In this document: positions 1-10,949 of the stretch, in pieces
How the letters are laid out: every line of letters starts with the position of its first letter
Position numbering within the stretch: the first letter of the stretch is position 1
Assembly: GCF_002994745.2 (NCBI RefSeq)
Contig: NC_037092.1
Span: forward strand, 11,891,001 to 11,955,000
Source: Rosa chinensis
Lineage: Eukaryota > Streptophyta > Magnoliopsida > Rosales > Rosaceae
Length of the DNA stretch: 64,000 bases
Reading direction: 5' to 3'
Program-made: the position numbers and the translations under genes
The notes under the pieces: generated by a model
What the model saw: only the letters and a program-made list of their open reading frames with translations
Told to the model about the DNA's origin: nothing
Database searches by the model: none

Positions 1-401
1 AGGTGGAAGGATAATTAAGGTAGTGGAGAGAGATGAGGGATGAACGGCTGGGATTGAGGAAGTAAAGGAATGGCATGTGTGAGTGATTGGAATTGAAGAT
101 GACAAATGCCACGTGTCACATGGTGAATGGAGGTGCCTTGCCTTCTCTTCTTCTTGATTGCTTCATAGCCCACGTGTTTTTTTTATGGCATTGATCACGG
201 TTGATTTGGCGTTGACTATTTTGTCCTTTTGTCGGAAACTCCAATTTGCTCCAATTTTTGCACCAATTTCTCTCGTTTCCGCACAATTCTGCTTATTCTA
301 CAAAATCATAAAAATAGATTAATTACATATTAAATGACACGGGGATTAACTTATTTCTACAGTTTTAGATATAATTACACGCATATAAATGCGTATAATC
401 A
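1..401. mobile_element. Possible terminal part of a gypsy-type LTR (truncated by the window edge)
   Basis: The segment has no ORF. It ends in ACACGCATATAAATGCGT followed by ATAATCA, the same kind of end (short inverted 'GCAT...ATGC' then ..ATCA) seen on the better-defined LTRs at 40379, 49857 and 59293. Only one end is inside the window, so no TSD can be checked. A cluster of ACGTG motifs (CCACGTGTC near 110 and CCACGTG near 170) is present and would fit an LTR promoter or any promoter. This is a weak call made by resemblance only. Confidence 0.3.
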
Positions 402-837
402 CCACACGATATTAAAATAGTCCTAGCGGTAAGCAAGAACACAATTATATAAACGTTGGGTAACCACAAAGAACAAATGAATAATCGAAAGAAAAGATCA
501 AGGAGCAATCTCACGGGACACAGATGATTGAATAATTCTTCTTTTATTGATGGTAAGACGGTAAGGGAGGCAAAAATACATGTGCTTACCTATACTAGTT
601 CCGTAGTCCAAACTATGCCAACTAGGAACCCTTCCTTATAGAGCATAACCGGCTTAAATGGCCAAGGCAGTGGGAAACATGCACTTGGCCGAGGAGGCTA
701 AATGCTAAATAAAATAAATTACATAATTTGTAAATTATCAAAACATTCCTAGCATACAAGCAACCAACCAAAGGCTTAACTAATGACCCTGGACAAGGTT
801 GCTTGCGACATTACTAAGCATCTTGTCCCGACACATA
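402..837. other. No gene recognised
   Basis: AT-rich sequence with no supported coding region. It lies downstream (minus strand) of the WAK-like N-terminal fragment at 838-1060, where the rest of that gene would be expected, but no further WAK exon can be read here. Confidence 0.5.
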
Positions 838-1060
838 AAGGTAACAAACATCACTCAAACCGAACAGATATGGAATTGATCGAGACACCACCACAGCTTT
901 CATTGCAATCAGGCGGGGCTTGAGCAGTTGCTAGCATTGTCGTTGCTGCAGTGGCTAATGGCACTGCCAAAGAGAGTTGCAGAAGAAGCAATCTTCCATG
1001 TAAGCAGGCCATGGCACCACTAACTACTATGTAATAAGAGGGAGAATAGTACTGCTGCAA
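838..1060 (-). pseudogene. WAK-like receptor N-terminal fragment (copy 2)
   Basis: The translation starts with a hydrophobic signal-peptide-like stretch and runs into APPDCNESCGGVSI, the start of the galacturonan-binding (GUB_WAK) domain of wall-associated kinases, which would bind cell-wall pectin outside the membrane. Right after GVSI the reading frame breaks: the next residues of the domain (an IPYLFGL-like stretch) are in another frame, so a small indel lies near 865-880. Homology stops around 838, and no EGF or kinase exon follows. It has the same orientation as the larger WAK-like pseudogene at 2690-7076 and is probably a tandem copy. It is dead as it stands. Confidence 0.6.
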
Positions 1061-1444
1061 ATTTTATTATGTGTGTTGAAGTTGTGAGAAGCTAAGCTTA
1101 GCTTGAATGGTGTTTTATAGCTGGGCAGGGCCATGTTGGGGCATTTGGTTTGGGGAAATGTCATCCTCATTTCCTTGCTTCTCTCCCAGCTATAATGTCC
1201 ATGTCCAGATTGAGGTCTTTCTTTATTTTTTCGTGCATGTGATCATTGTGATGTTATATAATGAGGCTTGATCACCTAAGGGAAAACTTTTAAGAGATTG
1301 TGAGAGACAAATAAATTTGAAATAACAATTTAAAACTGTGTATTTATTTTTAGCTATCAGATTCATCTATCCTTTACAGTCGCTTAAAAATTGTCTCTCA
1401 GGTGAGCATGCCTCGTTATATATATAATTGGCAATACACTAATA

Positions 1445-1600
1445 GTTACTCGGTAAGCCTAATTGCTAATAGTCAATTAGCCCAGTCGCAAAGTCTTTCG
1501 TTTTTCTTTAGCTTTGTTTGCAAATGCTTTAGTCAATCAGCCCAATTGCCAAGTATTTCTTTTTTTCTCTAGTTTTGTTTGTAAATGCCCGGAAAGTCAA
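1445..1600. repeat. Duplicated WAK upstream segment (shared with 8095-8165)
   Basis: A block AGTCAATTAGCCCAGTCGCAAAGTCTTT is followed about 60 bp later by a second, similar block (AGTCAATCAGCCCAATTGCC...). A related copy, TAGTCAATTAGCCCAGTTTG...CAAAGTCTTT, lies at about 8095-8150, upstream of the other WAK-like copy. The simplest reading is that promoter DNA was duplicated together with the two WAK-like genes. No function is shown. Confidence 0.5.
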
Positions 1601-1662
1601 ACAAAGGCCCACTGATGATCACCCTTGCAAATTTTAGTTTGTAACTGAGATCTTTCTTATTA

Positions 1663-2631
1663 TTATTTTTTTTTTTTTGAATTAATGATATCTCATTTAT
1701 AATCGCATGCCAAGAAGACCATTACATACCCACCCGCTGTCACATAACAATGGACAAGACAAGGATTCGTGGGGGAGCCACAGTGGTACATAGGATAGAC
1801 CAACTATATTCGAACTTATCGCACAATTTATGCAAAAACAAGCCTATAACTATGAAGAAATTCTAGACCATAGTAAATAGGCATAGTTCCTTGAAAAAAA
1901 ACTAAATCTTCTCCTTGCCTTCCAAGAGGGGACTAGGAGGTTTGGTTGTGTCCATCCTCCTGGATCCCAAATCCGAAACCCTAGGGAGCCAGAGTCCATT
2001 AGCTTGGTCCGCACTTCAGCACAACTCCAATTCCAGCCAGCTTTGGACCCCCAGAACAATTGAGGCAGCCCAATATATTTGGGCCCCAATACTGATTTGG
2101 ACACCCAAACCAATTTTGGCACCCAACCCGTTCCTTCATCCGCTCTGCTGCCGATGAACAACGCCGCTCCGGCTTCCATCCTCTGCAAGAGCCTCAATGC
2201 CAGGACAGTTTGAACTGCCGCTCTAGCAGATCGGAGCCCCGTAAAACGAGCAAAAGCCCGGAGCCTCGCTCCCCCCAATCTTCTAAGGGATGCAGAAAAC
2301 ATTGTTGTCGTCAGTTCATGCCGGAAAACAGAAAATCCAACCTGAAAACCTGGCTTTAGCCACTGGTCAACAGCAATTCCAGAAGTCTTGAGACATGCTC
2401 TTCGCGGTCGGGCTCTACCCACCACCGCTTGTGTTGGTTCCCTCGACCACTCGGCACCGATGACACCCCCATCTCCTCTGACGTCGCCGTGGTTTGGCGT
2501 GGTGAAAGAGAGAGTTTGACATACCGCCTCAGCAAAGGGGATCTTCGTTGGGGAGTTGTCAAAAACAATTGACATTGATTTGTCTCCCGGAGATTGCAAG
2601 AGGCATAGAGTGAAGCCTTGCTTGCAAGAGG
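1663..2631 (-). mobile_element. LINE-type retroposon, short, flanked by an 18-bp TSD
   Basis: The element is bracketed by CTGAGATCTTTCTTATTA (1645-1662) and CTGAGGTCTTTCTTATTA (2632-2649), an 18-bp direct repeat with one mismatch, typical of target-primed reverse transcription. A T-run at the left end (about 1668-1678) is the complement of a poly-A tail, so the element reads on the minus strand. One open frame (2599 to 1850, 249 codons) fills most of it. Its product begins MQSPGDKSMSIVF and has no domain I recognise; it may be a decayed LINE ORF1 or captured sequence. The full element is under 1 kb, so no reverse transcriptase is present and it could not move by itself. Confidence 0.65.
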
Positions 2632-2689
2632 CTGAGGTCTTTCTTATTAGTTATTATATAACTGTCTCTTTTTTTTTTTTAAGTTGTGA

Positions 2690-3042
2690 GGCATTCACAA
2701 GTGGACAAACCTGTTCTAATACTATTTCAGTTTTACAACAAAAATTAATCAGGGTGGCCAAAATCCTTATGAACAATATTGCAAAGTACCGATTATTCAT
2801 TGTGAAATTCCTCGCTTTTGCTATTTTCTCTTGTAGTGATTCCATCTCTGTGGTAATTGTTTGTGGCCTGCTTGAGGTTTGCCGTGGTAAAGATCCTGGT
2901 TGCTGTCTCAACAGATCTCGTAACTTCTCGCCACCATTTTCTTTGAAATACTTTTCTTTCAGTTGTTCGAACTTCCTTCTCTTTATGCCACAATCTAACC
3001 AAAAAATTTCAACCAGTAAGACAAACATGCTTATACTTTTAC
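2690..3042 (-). pseudogene. WAK-like juxtamembrane/kinase exon remnant
   Basis: After an acceptor-like ...TTTGTGCAG the minus strand reads a hydrophobic stretch, then GIKRRKFEQLKEKYFKENGG, a typical WAK juxtamembrane sequence. In a second frame follow RIFTTANLKQATNNYHRDGI, matching the IFT..EL..ATNNY entry to the kinase domain, and EEFHNE, matching the segment before the alphaC helix. After that, short matches scatter over frames with several stops, then end near 2690. A retroposon lies just downstream (TSD at 2632-2649). It was probably a normal WAK kinase exon start that decayed by indels. Confidence 0.65.
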
Positions 3043-3188
3043 CTGCACAAATATAGTTGAAAACCAAATTTGATTTGTTGTTGAGCGTCCGCAATTAAAC
3101 GAACTTCACGCTCACTGCAGAGGAGCCAAATCCTCTTGATTTAGTCTACTTTTAATGTTTTCTGAATATGACATATATCATTGGTATG

Positions 3189-3189
<1 letters not shown>

Positions 3190-3232
<43 letters not shown>
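3190..3232. repeat. (TA)n microsatellite left of a MITE
   Basis: Uninterrupted TA dinucleotides abut the inverted-repeat element at 3233-3590. A second TA run abuts the other side, so the element sits within a TA array. Confidence 0.9.
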
Positions 3233-3235
<3 letters not shown>

Positions 3236-3587
3236 GTTCTTGGTTGCGGACGTCCGTACCTAAGGATTAGGTACGGATTTCCATTTTTACCCCCTTTCCG
3301 ATCACACATTTAGATCTTAACCGTTCAGTTTTTAGGTCCTAATGTATAGATCATCTCTGCAAAATTTCAGCCAAATTGGTGATCGTTAAGGTAACCGGAA
3401 CCGTTCGTATTCATTGTTGTAAATTGCAGTTTTGAATGCCTTAACAATCACCAATTTGGCTGAAATTTTGCAGAGATGATCTATACATTAGGACCTAAAA
3501 ACGGAACGGTTAAGATCTAAATTTGTGATCGCAAAGGGGGGAAAATGGAAATCCGTACCTTTTGCTTAGGTACAGACGTCCGCACCT

Positions 3588-3590
<3 letters not shown>
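3233..3590. mobile_element. Long-palindrome MITE, copy 1
   Basis: The two halves are near-perfect inverted repeats: GCGGACGTCCGTACCTAAG on the left pairs with the complement of CTTAGGTACAGACGTCCGC on the right, and internal blocks (AACCGTTCAGTTTTTAGGTC; CAGCCAAATTGGTGATCGTT) also recur inverted. The whole element can fold as one hairpin. It has no ORF. Related copies are at about 4540-4937 and 4960-5338. All lie in the intron between the EGF and kinase exons of the WAK-like pseudogene. Confidence 0.75.

Positions 3591-3651
<61 letters not shown>
3591..3651. repeat. (TA)n microsatellite right of the MITE
   Basis: About 30 TA units directly follow the MITE end. Confidence 0.9.
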
Positions 3652-3655
<4 letters not shown>

Positions 3656-3669
3656 GGCCCTTCCACTAA

Positions 3670-4535
3670 GACCATCTCCAATGGAGAGGTCAAAATCCAC
3701 GTGGCCCCCTAACATAAATGACATATGAGAATATCCTCCAACCCATGTGTCATTGCCACGGTGGATAACAATTTGGTTTGAATCTGTCAAATTTGACAGC
3801 CCCATATGAAACTGTCTTTTCTTTTTTTATTGTTTCTCTCTCGTTCTCCCACTTTTCTTTGCCTCTCTCTCTTCTTCCTAGTTCCTACCCAGACTTTTGC
3901 TTAACCGAGTAGGTCTGCAATTTTGGCATCACCACCGTTCTTCAGTGGGTCTTCGCTAAGCTGGGCATCAAACCTCGTCATCCAAGACGAGCAATTTGGG
4001 AGTAGCAAAGGTTGGCCATTTTTCGCCGACGGCAGGGTGCAACAGAGGTTATGTATATGTATGTATAAATTAAGGTGAGGTGGGAGATCGATTTTGAGGA
4101 ATAAAGAGGGAAAGAAATAGAGATTTGAGTCATTGAGATTTGAGAGTATTGTAGCCATCTGACCATCTCTGTTTGGGAGATATGGAGGTTTCATGGGATA
4201 AGTTTGTAGTTATATTTTGGAGGAATTGAGGCTTTTAGATCTTTGGAAGTTATGGGAATTCATGTGTTATTGTTTCTTGAAAGAAAATGAGAGAAATAAA
4301 TGGGGAAATTCAAACAGAAGAAAGAAAGTTGCAGAAGACAGAAGGAGAAGAAGATAGAGAAGAAAGAGAAAACGTTTTTCTCTTTATTATAAAATATTCT
4401 GAAAAAAAATAATAAAATAATATTTAAATTAGACCTATCTATTGAAGTAAAAGTATGTCAAAATTGACAATTGCCACCTCAACCCTCAAATTTAAATTTG
4501 ACATAGGCATTTTGACTCAACCATTGAAGATGCTC
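3670..4535. mobile_element. PIF/Harbinger-like MITE (TSD TAA)
   Basis: The left end GACCATCTCCAATGG and the right end CCATTGAAGATGCTC are imperfect inverted repeats, flanked by TAA on both sides (3667-3669 and 4536-4538). The 'AGCATCTCCAATGG' end and the TAA duplication fit Tourist/Harbinger elements. No coding frame is convincing, so it is non-autonomous. A second element with similar ends is at 7198-7815. Confidence 0.7.
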
Positions 4536-4539
4536 TAAG

Positions 4540-4937
4540 AGATCTTTTTTTTTTTAGTCTTTTATCAGGATAAGGCATTAGATCAATTTTTCAATCACAT
4601 TTCGGCATCTCAACTGTTTAGTTTTTATGTCCTAATGTGTAGATCATTTCTGCAAATTTTCAGCCAAATCGATTATCGTTAAGTTATCAAACTAGATTAA
4701 ATCAATGAACTAACCAAATCTGTCAAACTTGAACCGTTCATATTTATACTCTTAAGTTGCCGTTTTGAATACCTTAATGATAATCAATTTGGCTGAAATT
4801 TTGCAAAAGTGATCTACACATTATGACCTAAAAACTGAATAGTTAAGAAGCCAAAAGATGATCGAAAAGTGATCTAATGCCCTATCTATCTTGAGAAAAG
4901 ACCAAAAAAAATGATCTCTCACTAGAAGAGCCCTGAT
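4540..4937. mobile_element. Long-palindrome MITE, copy 2 (diverged)
   Basis: Left GGCATTAGATCA... and right ...TGATCTAATGCC are inverted. The interior carries the same inverted blocks as the copy at 3233 (CAGCCAAATCGATTATCGTT and AATGATAATCAATTTGGCTG). It ends at a short TA run. Boundaries are approximate. Confidence 0.6.
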
Positions 4938-4959
4938 ATATATATATATATATATAATC

Positions 4960-5338
4960 TTGCTCATGTGCGGATATCCGTACCTAAGCAAAATGTACGG
5001 ATTTCAGGTTTTTACCCAGTTTTTTTATCACACATTTACATCTTAACCGTTCAGTTTTTAGGTCCTAATATATATATCATCTCTACAAATTTTCAGCCAA
5101 ATTGATGATCGTTAAGGCATCTAAAACTGCAATTTACACGAACGAACAGAATCTGTCGAACCGGAACTGTTCGTGTTCGTTGTTGTAAATTGCAGTTTTG
5201 AATGCCTTAACGATCATCAAATTGGCTGAAATTTTGCAGGGATAATCTATACATTAGGACCTAAAAACTGAACGGTTAATATGTAAATGTGTGATAAAAA
5301 AGTAGGTAAAAACCCGAAATCCGTACCTGAGAAGCCCT
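4960..5338. mobile_element. Long-palindrome MITE, copy 3
   Basis: The terminal block TGCGGATATCCGTACCTAAG and the interior CAGCCAAATTGATGATCGTT match copy 1, and both are repeated inverted near 5200-5330 (ATCCGTACCTGAG). TA runs flank it. It lies close to WAK-like exon 3. Confidence 0.65.
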
Positions 5339-7197
5339 ACATATATATATAGACACACACACACTAACAAACAGTAAATAGCTAAAGCTAGCTAGAGCAT
5401 ACCTAATGAAACTTTCATGACAGTGCTCTTTCCTTTGCCTCGTTCCACGCAAGTGGTCTTGTTTTCATTTAATCTGAACCCACTATCACATGCACGAGTG
5501 TGAGTTCCGCGTGAATTTATGCACCTTCCTTTGTTGCATGGGTTCGAGTTCGGAACTAGCAGGCACTCATCAATATCTGGAAAAAAAAGCAACCAATAAA
5601 TTAGGTGATAAATTTATCAGTAAGGTTATAAATGTAGAAAATCCTATCTCTGAGTTTTATTAATTTAATTAATATTAATATTCTGCTGCCGACAACTAAC
5701 ATATATACTACCAATTAACATAAACAGGGAGTCAGGGATGTACATATCAATATATGTAAGTGTAAAGATCTTATCACCTTGGCAACCATTTGAGGGGCAT
5801 GGGTTCCCATCGTAGCCTGTCATGCACCGGTAAGTATGGAAAATTCTATAATATATACCCGTATGTGATACACACATTTATAAATGTGACAACAAATTTG
5901 TTGTCAGATTGGTAACCTTGAGTCTTATTTTGAGTAATCTTAGTTCTATTAATGGTAATTACATCACCTACCACCTTGTTACAAGTTTTTGAACAAATTC
6001 GTTGTCAATGTTGTAATTTTTGTTTAATTATATATAAATAGTGTAAATGAATATGGTAACTCTGTTCTCAATGTTTATAATTTTAATTCATATAAATTGT
6101 AATTTTTGTTCAAATAGATGTAAATTAAGTGTATGATAAACATTACAATACCATAGCTTGTCTCGGCAAGTGTAACCTCTAGACGCGAAGTACCATTGAT
6201 GGTACGATCCACACAGTCGCTATGTTCCTTGCATGAATAAGTCTGTGACTTCTTTGCTACGTCACATGTCTTCTCCCCAATTGCCCAATTAACAACCACC
6301 GGAAGCTGCTTCCTTGTGGTGTTCAGTTCTTCAAAACTTATGTTCCCAGAGAATGTGAAGTTGCCATCTTTCACAATGAAGCCATAGCTGCACAGGTAGT
6401 CTGGCTCTATGTTCCAGTGGTTCCAATCTCTGATGTAACTGTCAAGTTGATACAAATCCACCGACATGTTTTGTAGTCCACTAGGGATTGCATTTTGGCC
6501 ACACTCGAAACCATTGCAAGAATCGGTGGGAAGTGCTGTGCTAAGAGCATCTTGACACAGGCTCACGGTGTACCCGCCTTTGTAGCTTTCTTCTAGATCG
6601 GTGACTTGGCCCTGACAACTTTGATACATTGCTACACTGTTACAACCAACCACGAAGAAGTTGGTTCTTATAAGATAGTGTAAGAAGGAGGCCGCTCGAG
6701 CGTGCTGTTGCTAGACATATCGTACATGTACGAACCGCCTTCATCATAACACTGTCTAGCTACAGCTTGCATTATTTGCAACTGACCCTCACCATGGGAA
6801 AAGTTGGTAATACGTACGGGAAAGGTGAAGGTATTGTTGGAGAACTTTGGTGATGTGGGTGTGATGTACTTGCCACAAGTGATGTTGAACTCTGGTCGGA
6901 GGTAACAGTTGGCACCAATGACCAACGCCAAACGGATATGAAATTGGGACATCACCGCAACTCTCTGGGCAATTCGGCTTGGCTTGAGGCGGCGGGGCTT
7001 GAGCTTTTGCTACTAATAGAACAACCACATAAGAGAGACGCATGATTTCCAACCTCCCAGCTGGTAATAAGACCATTGCACCTTACCACTACACAATGTT
7101 ATTGTTTTAGATGAGAAAAATAAGAGTGCCTACATTATACTTAATTTATAGGGCTTCCATCATCTATGGGGTAAAACTAATTCGTCCTCTTTGCTTA

Positions 7198-7815
7198 GGG
7201 CATCTCCAACCCTTTAGTCAAAAGTCAAAGTCATTTGGAAAATTTGACACCCCTAGTGTCATTACTATTCATTCATATTTTACATCTTCAACCCCCTTTA
7301 GTCAAAAGTCATAGCCATTTCATAATTTTAATTATTTTAGATAATTATTTAACTACAATATGAATTTATATATCATACATAATAATCTTATATAATATAT
7401 AGTCATTTAAATTTTTTTTTAGAAATTTTTATTTTATTTTTTCAAGTTTTTCTCGTTTAAAACTACATTACTCTATTATTAGCCGTTGAATTTAATTCAT
7501 CACATTTTTCTGACTGTCAGATTACAAATTAAGTAATTATATATTTATTTTTTAATTTTTGGTATCAATTAATCTTAGCATTCCATTTTGAATCGAATTC
7601 ATGAGGAGTGAATCAGAGCTGCTTATTTTAAATAGTGGAAGGTGGGGCCCAACCTTCTTCCCTAAGCCATTTTGGCTTTCCACCTTCATTCCTTAGTCAT
7701 TTTGACTCAAGGTATGGCTCAAAAGCCATTTTGACACCCTTTTGATTTGGGTTGGAGGTGGTGAAAAAAAACCTCTTAGTCATTTTGGCTTTTGACTCCA
7801 TTGTTGGAGATGCCC
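7198..7815. mobile_element. PIF/Harbinger-like MITE upstream of the WAK-like gene
   Basis: The ends GGGCATCTCCAAC and GTTGGAGATGCCC are perfect inverted repeats, and the subterminal 'AGTCAAAAGTCAAAGTCATTT'-like sequence is inverted at the right side. Flanks TTA (7195-7197) and TTG (7816-7818) suggest a 3-bp TSD with one change. AT-rich and non-coding. It sits about 120 bp upstream of the WAK-like start, where a promoter would be. Confidence 0.7.
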
Positions 7816-8935
7816 TTGGAAGTCTCTTCCAATAATGTTGTTCCTAGCTTCACATAGAGGTATTTTTCTATGCTATCTGAGAGAGTATTCAAGGCACCGG
7901 CGTGCACTTGCATTAATAAGAATAGAAGACTGGATAACATCAAGTACATTTTTTAATATTAAAAAAAGTGTCTATAAATATCTACGGCTGAGATTTACTA
8001 GATCTGTTGGTTCATTTGCACTGTCGGTGTATTAAAGAATTTTTTATGTTATCTCCGGTTAATTGCACAATGAAACATGGTTGGTAATGCTCTGCTAGTC
8101 AATTAGCCCAGTTTGTAACTGTCGATTGGCTCAGGCAAAGTCTTTTTCTACTTTTGTTGCTAAAATAAGGCTTAGTTTGGCATTGCTTTTGGAGCTGCTT
8201 TTGGGGCAGATTCTGCTTTTGGACAAATGATATAGTGTTTGGTAAATTCTCTAGAAGTTGCTTTTGGTCCAAATAGCTGAAAGTGAGAAGCAACCAAGTG
8301 CTAGCTTTTGAAAGCTGCTTCTCTGGAAACACAGAGTGAACAAGGCTTCTTTAATGAAAATTATCAAATTCCCGATTTTGTCCTCATCATTTTCTAAAAT
8401 TTACATTGAACCCAGTCATTTTTCTTCATCTTTATTCTGTGCGAGGCAAAACCATCGCACTCTCCTCCTCCTCCTCCCTTCGCCGTCAAATAATTGAGCA
8501 TGATTCATACTCATCGGAAGAAATCGAGAGAGGGCTGACATTTTTTCCCTCTCAGTCTTTCTCTTCGACCGTCGAGGCTTCGACGGCCCTCGCTCTCCTC
8601 GACGGTAACTCGGTGACGGACTGCGGTCGAATAGCTGATCGATCTGTCTGGGTTTTTACTTTCTAGGTTTTCAATCAATCTCTCAAGTGTTCAATAGCCT
8701 CGAACTCTTGGTTGCTCTCTTCCTCAAGCAGCAAAGCAGAAATTCTTGGTTGCTTTCCTGTTCGATTTCTGAGTTACGGAATTGATCAAGTTGTTTTGGA
8801 CGTTAGTTACTGATTGAAATTGAATTGTATTGTATATTTATATTGCATCTGTTTTGAAATTTGGCATCAATTTTGCCAGTTTAGATGGGAATTGAATTGC
8901 ATCTGTTTGAAATTGTATTTGATATGAAATTGTTT

Positions 8936-9200
8936 AGGTGGAGGTGGAAACAAATTGGTGATTTCCCAAAGGGGGGTCTGGAAAGCATTGTGGGGATTAA
9001 ACTCATTAAAGCATCCAAATAAAGTGAAAATCTTTATGTGGAGAGCATGTTGTGGCTTCCTTCCTTGTGCTGCAGCCTTGTTCTATCGAAAGATTGGGTC
9101 TAGTGCATGCTGTAGGAGTTGTGGTTTTAAGGAAGAGACTGCTAATCATGTTGCAACTGTTGTTAAAGATTGTTGGCTTTTCATGGAAGCAGATTTATGA
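8936..9200 (+). pseudogene. LINE reverse-transcriptase zinc-binding (zf-RVT) fragment
   Basis: The frame reads VWKALWGLNSLKHPNKVKIF, then MWRACCGFLPCAAALFYRK, then CRSCGFKEETANHV. This is the zf-RVT segment found at the C-terminal end of plant LINE reverse transcriptases and their host-genome relics (W..LW....P.K...F.WR......L, then C..C....E...H). Nothing of the polymerase core is nearby. It lies between the leader-like segment and the VPS37 exon inside the 8169-11913 element, probably as a LINE scar in an intron that was captured with the gene. Confidence 0.65.
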
Positions 9201-9493
9201 TTGTAGATTTGTAATTGACAATTACAATATTGTTATTCAGAATGTTTTGAATCACAGTTTGTTTTGTTTGTTTGTTTTGATGCTTGTTTCATATTATAGC
9301 AGATTAATTGGAATTGCAAAGTTGTGGCATTCCAAGCTTTGGGTTTTCTAATGATGGATGAATTAGTTTGGGAAGGACACTCTAATTAAGGTTCTTGGCA
9401 ATCATGCAGCTTTGGACCAGAATTGTGATTTTAGTTTGGTTTTGATATGGTTGGGTATTGGAAGATGGAGGTTTTGATTGTGTTTATGTACAG

Positions 9494-9712
9494 GGGATCA
9501 CAGGAGACACAAGCTCAGCCACGTCCCGAGGATGCTCCAGCACAACTGTCCTATTATCCTCACTCTGTTAACTCCCCGAGCTCTTCTCGCCCTTTAACTC
9601 CGAGTTGAACCTCTTCTTCTTCTTCTTCCAATTTGAGTTCTAGGGGTAACTCCCCATCACCTGTTTCTCCCACTGAAGCTGCTGGTGTTATTGCTTCTTT
9701 GAAGGACAAAAG
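9494..9712 (+). pseudogene. VPS37-like (ESCRT-I) exon fragment
   Basis: Preceded by TGTACAG and followed by GTAGGG, the frame reads GSQETQAQPRPEDAPAQ, a Ser/Pro-rich stretch, and SPTEAAGVIASLKDK. This matches the N-terminal part of plant VPS37 (GSQ..QAQPRP..AP, then EAAGVIASLKDKS), a subunit of ESCRT-I, which sorts ubiquitinated membrane cargo at endosomes. The exon phase fits: one base completes a split codon at the start, and AG is left at the end for the Ser codon of LKDKS. An in-frame TGA at 9606-9608 interrupts it and the following exon is absent. It lies inside a TIR element, so it is most likely a captured piece. Confidence 0.75.
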
Positions 9713-10949
9713 GTAGGGATCCTGGTGCTAAAGATATCTATTGATTGTATATAAATAATGGTTTACTCATAGCACAATTTTTTTAATTCCATGATCCTCA
9801 TTATTCACTGTCTATTAAGTTCATGTTTCTAGGTTGGGGTATATCTACTTGTTGCTTCTTGTGCATCAGATTAGATAATCTGCAAATGCTTGTTCAGTCC
9901 TTTTGTTGCCATCCCTTATTGATTATTCTGGGCTAGTTGTAAGTTTTGTTTGAGCTGATTCATGACTTAAAATTGAGAACATACCTCAAAAGGTTTTGAT
10001 AGACCGAAGAATGTTGAAAAGTAGTTGATGACTAATAGATGAATTGATACTGATCAGGATGAAAAGATGAGCTAATTTGTTCTCTTGTCATCAAGCTTTG
10101 TTCCTAGTGTTGAATCTTTCTCTGTAGAAGCCAAGATTGAATACAGGGGTTTAGAAATTGTCCAAAAATTTGAGGTTTTTCTGTAACTGGATTTTGCTAA
10201 TATGGATTTAGTGTGACAGTTCTTATTGCAATTTACTTGCTTTTGTTTGGTTGTGAAGAAAGTTTTGAGAAGGAAATGGCTTAGTATTTTCAATTATGCT
10301 TCATGATTTGAGTAAAGAAACAAATTCTGGAAATGACAATTGTGGGGGTCAGACTGTGGGGAGTTATTGTGTGTAATATGCTAAATTTGAACTTTGATTT
10401 TGACGTGAGCAGTTTAAAGATTTGTTTTTATTAGATCATGCCTTTTCAAAACTTGTCCAATTTTAATATACCCTTCAATTGGCGAATAGATAGAATGAAC
10501 AAATCTTCAGTTTTTGATGAAATTTGGTCCTTTATGTTTGAATTGTGTTTATCAGAGCCGTTTAGTATAATCTTGGATAATGGGGTTACTGTGGATTATG
10601 CTAAATGTCCAATGTTAGAAATTGTAAATGGAATGGGGGTTGTTAGGATGAGATAACAATGGTGGAATGCAATCTGGAATGCTGATAACCCAGATTATTT
10701 TTTTTGACTTTTATGGATTATTCATTTGTTTTGATTGAAGAGCCGACTTCACTAATGCTTGTAATTGCTTGTCTTTGTAGGCTCTATGATGTACGACTTC
10801 TTTATGGGAAATTGTTGGCATGTAGCATCATATATAATATTATTTTGTAATATGAAGTTATTTAATTGATATAATTCACTACATGAATGCTTTTGTTTAT
10901 TATGCTTGAATGAAAGGGTTTAATTGAAAGTATTTTCTATTAGAAGAGT

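Larger units (their letters stand above)
2690..7076 (-). pseudogene. Wall-associated-kinase-like (WAK) receptor pseudogene, four readable exons
   Basis: Exon 1 (7043 or 7076 down to about 6145) encodes a signal peptide (MRLSYVVVLLVAKAQA) and the GUB_WAK domain (NCPESCGDVPISYPFG, then NCYLRPEFNITC, then VGCNSVAMY). Exon 2 (about 5847-5778) gives an EGF part (GYDGNPCPSNGCQ). Exon 3 (5576-5403) gives a calcium-binding EGF module (DIDECLLVPNSNPC...CINSRG). Exon 4 (3042 to about 2690) gives the membrane/juxtamembrane part and the start of a kinase. At least two frameshifts break exon 1: an apparent extra 7 bp after PFGVG (near 6925) and a change near 6670, just before VGCNS. Further frame changes occur in exon 4. 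Kinase catalytic motifs are absent. The intron between exons 3 and 4 is filled by MITEs. Live family members signal pectin status or pathogen attack at the plasma membrane; this copy cannot make that protein. Confidence 0.8.

Noticed and set aside
1850..2599. 249-codon minus-strand frame as a host gene
   Set aside because: It lies wholly between an 18-bp TSD pair with a poly-A end and has no recognised domain; treated as retroposon content.
8406..8666. 86-codon plus-strand frame as a protein gene
   Set aside because: It looks like a C/T-rich 5' leader of the captured VPS37 gene; no conserved domain.
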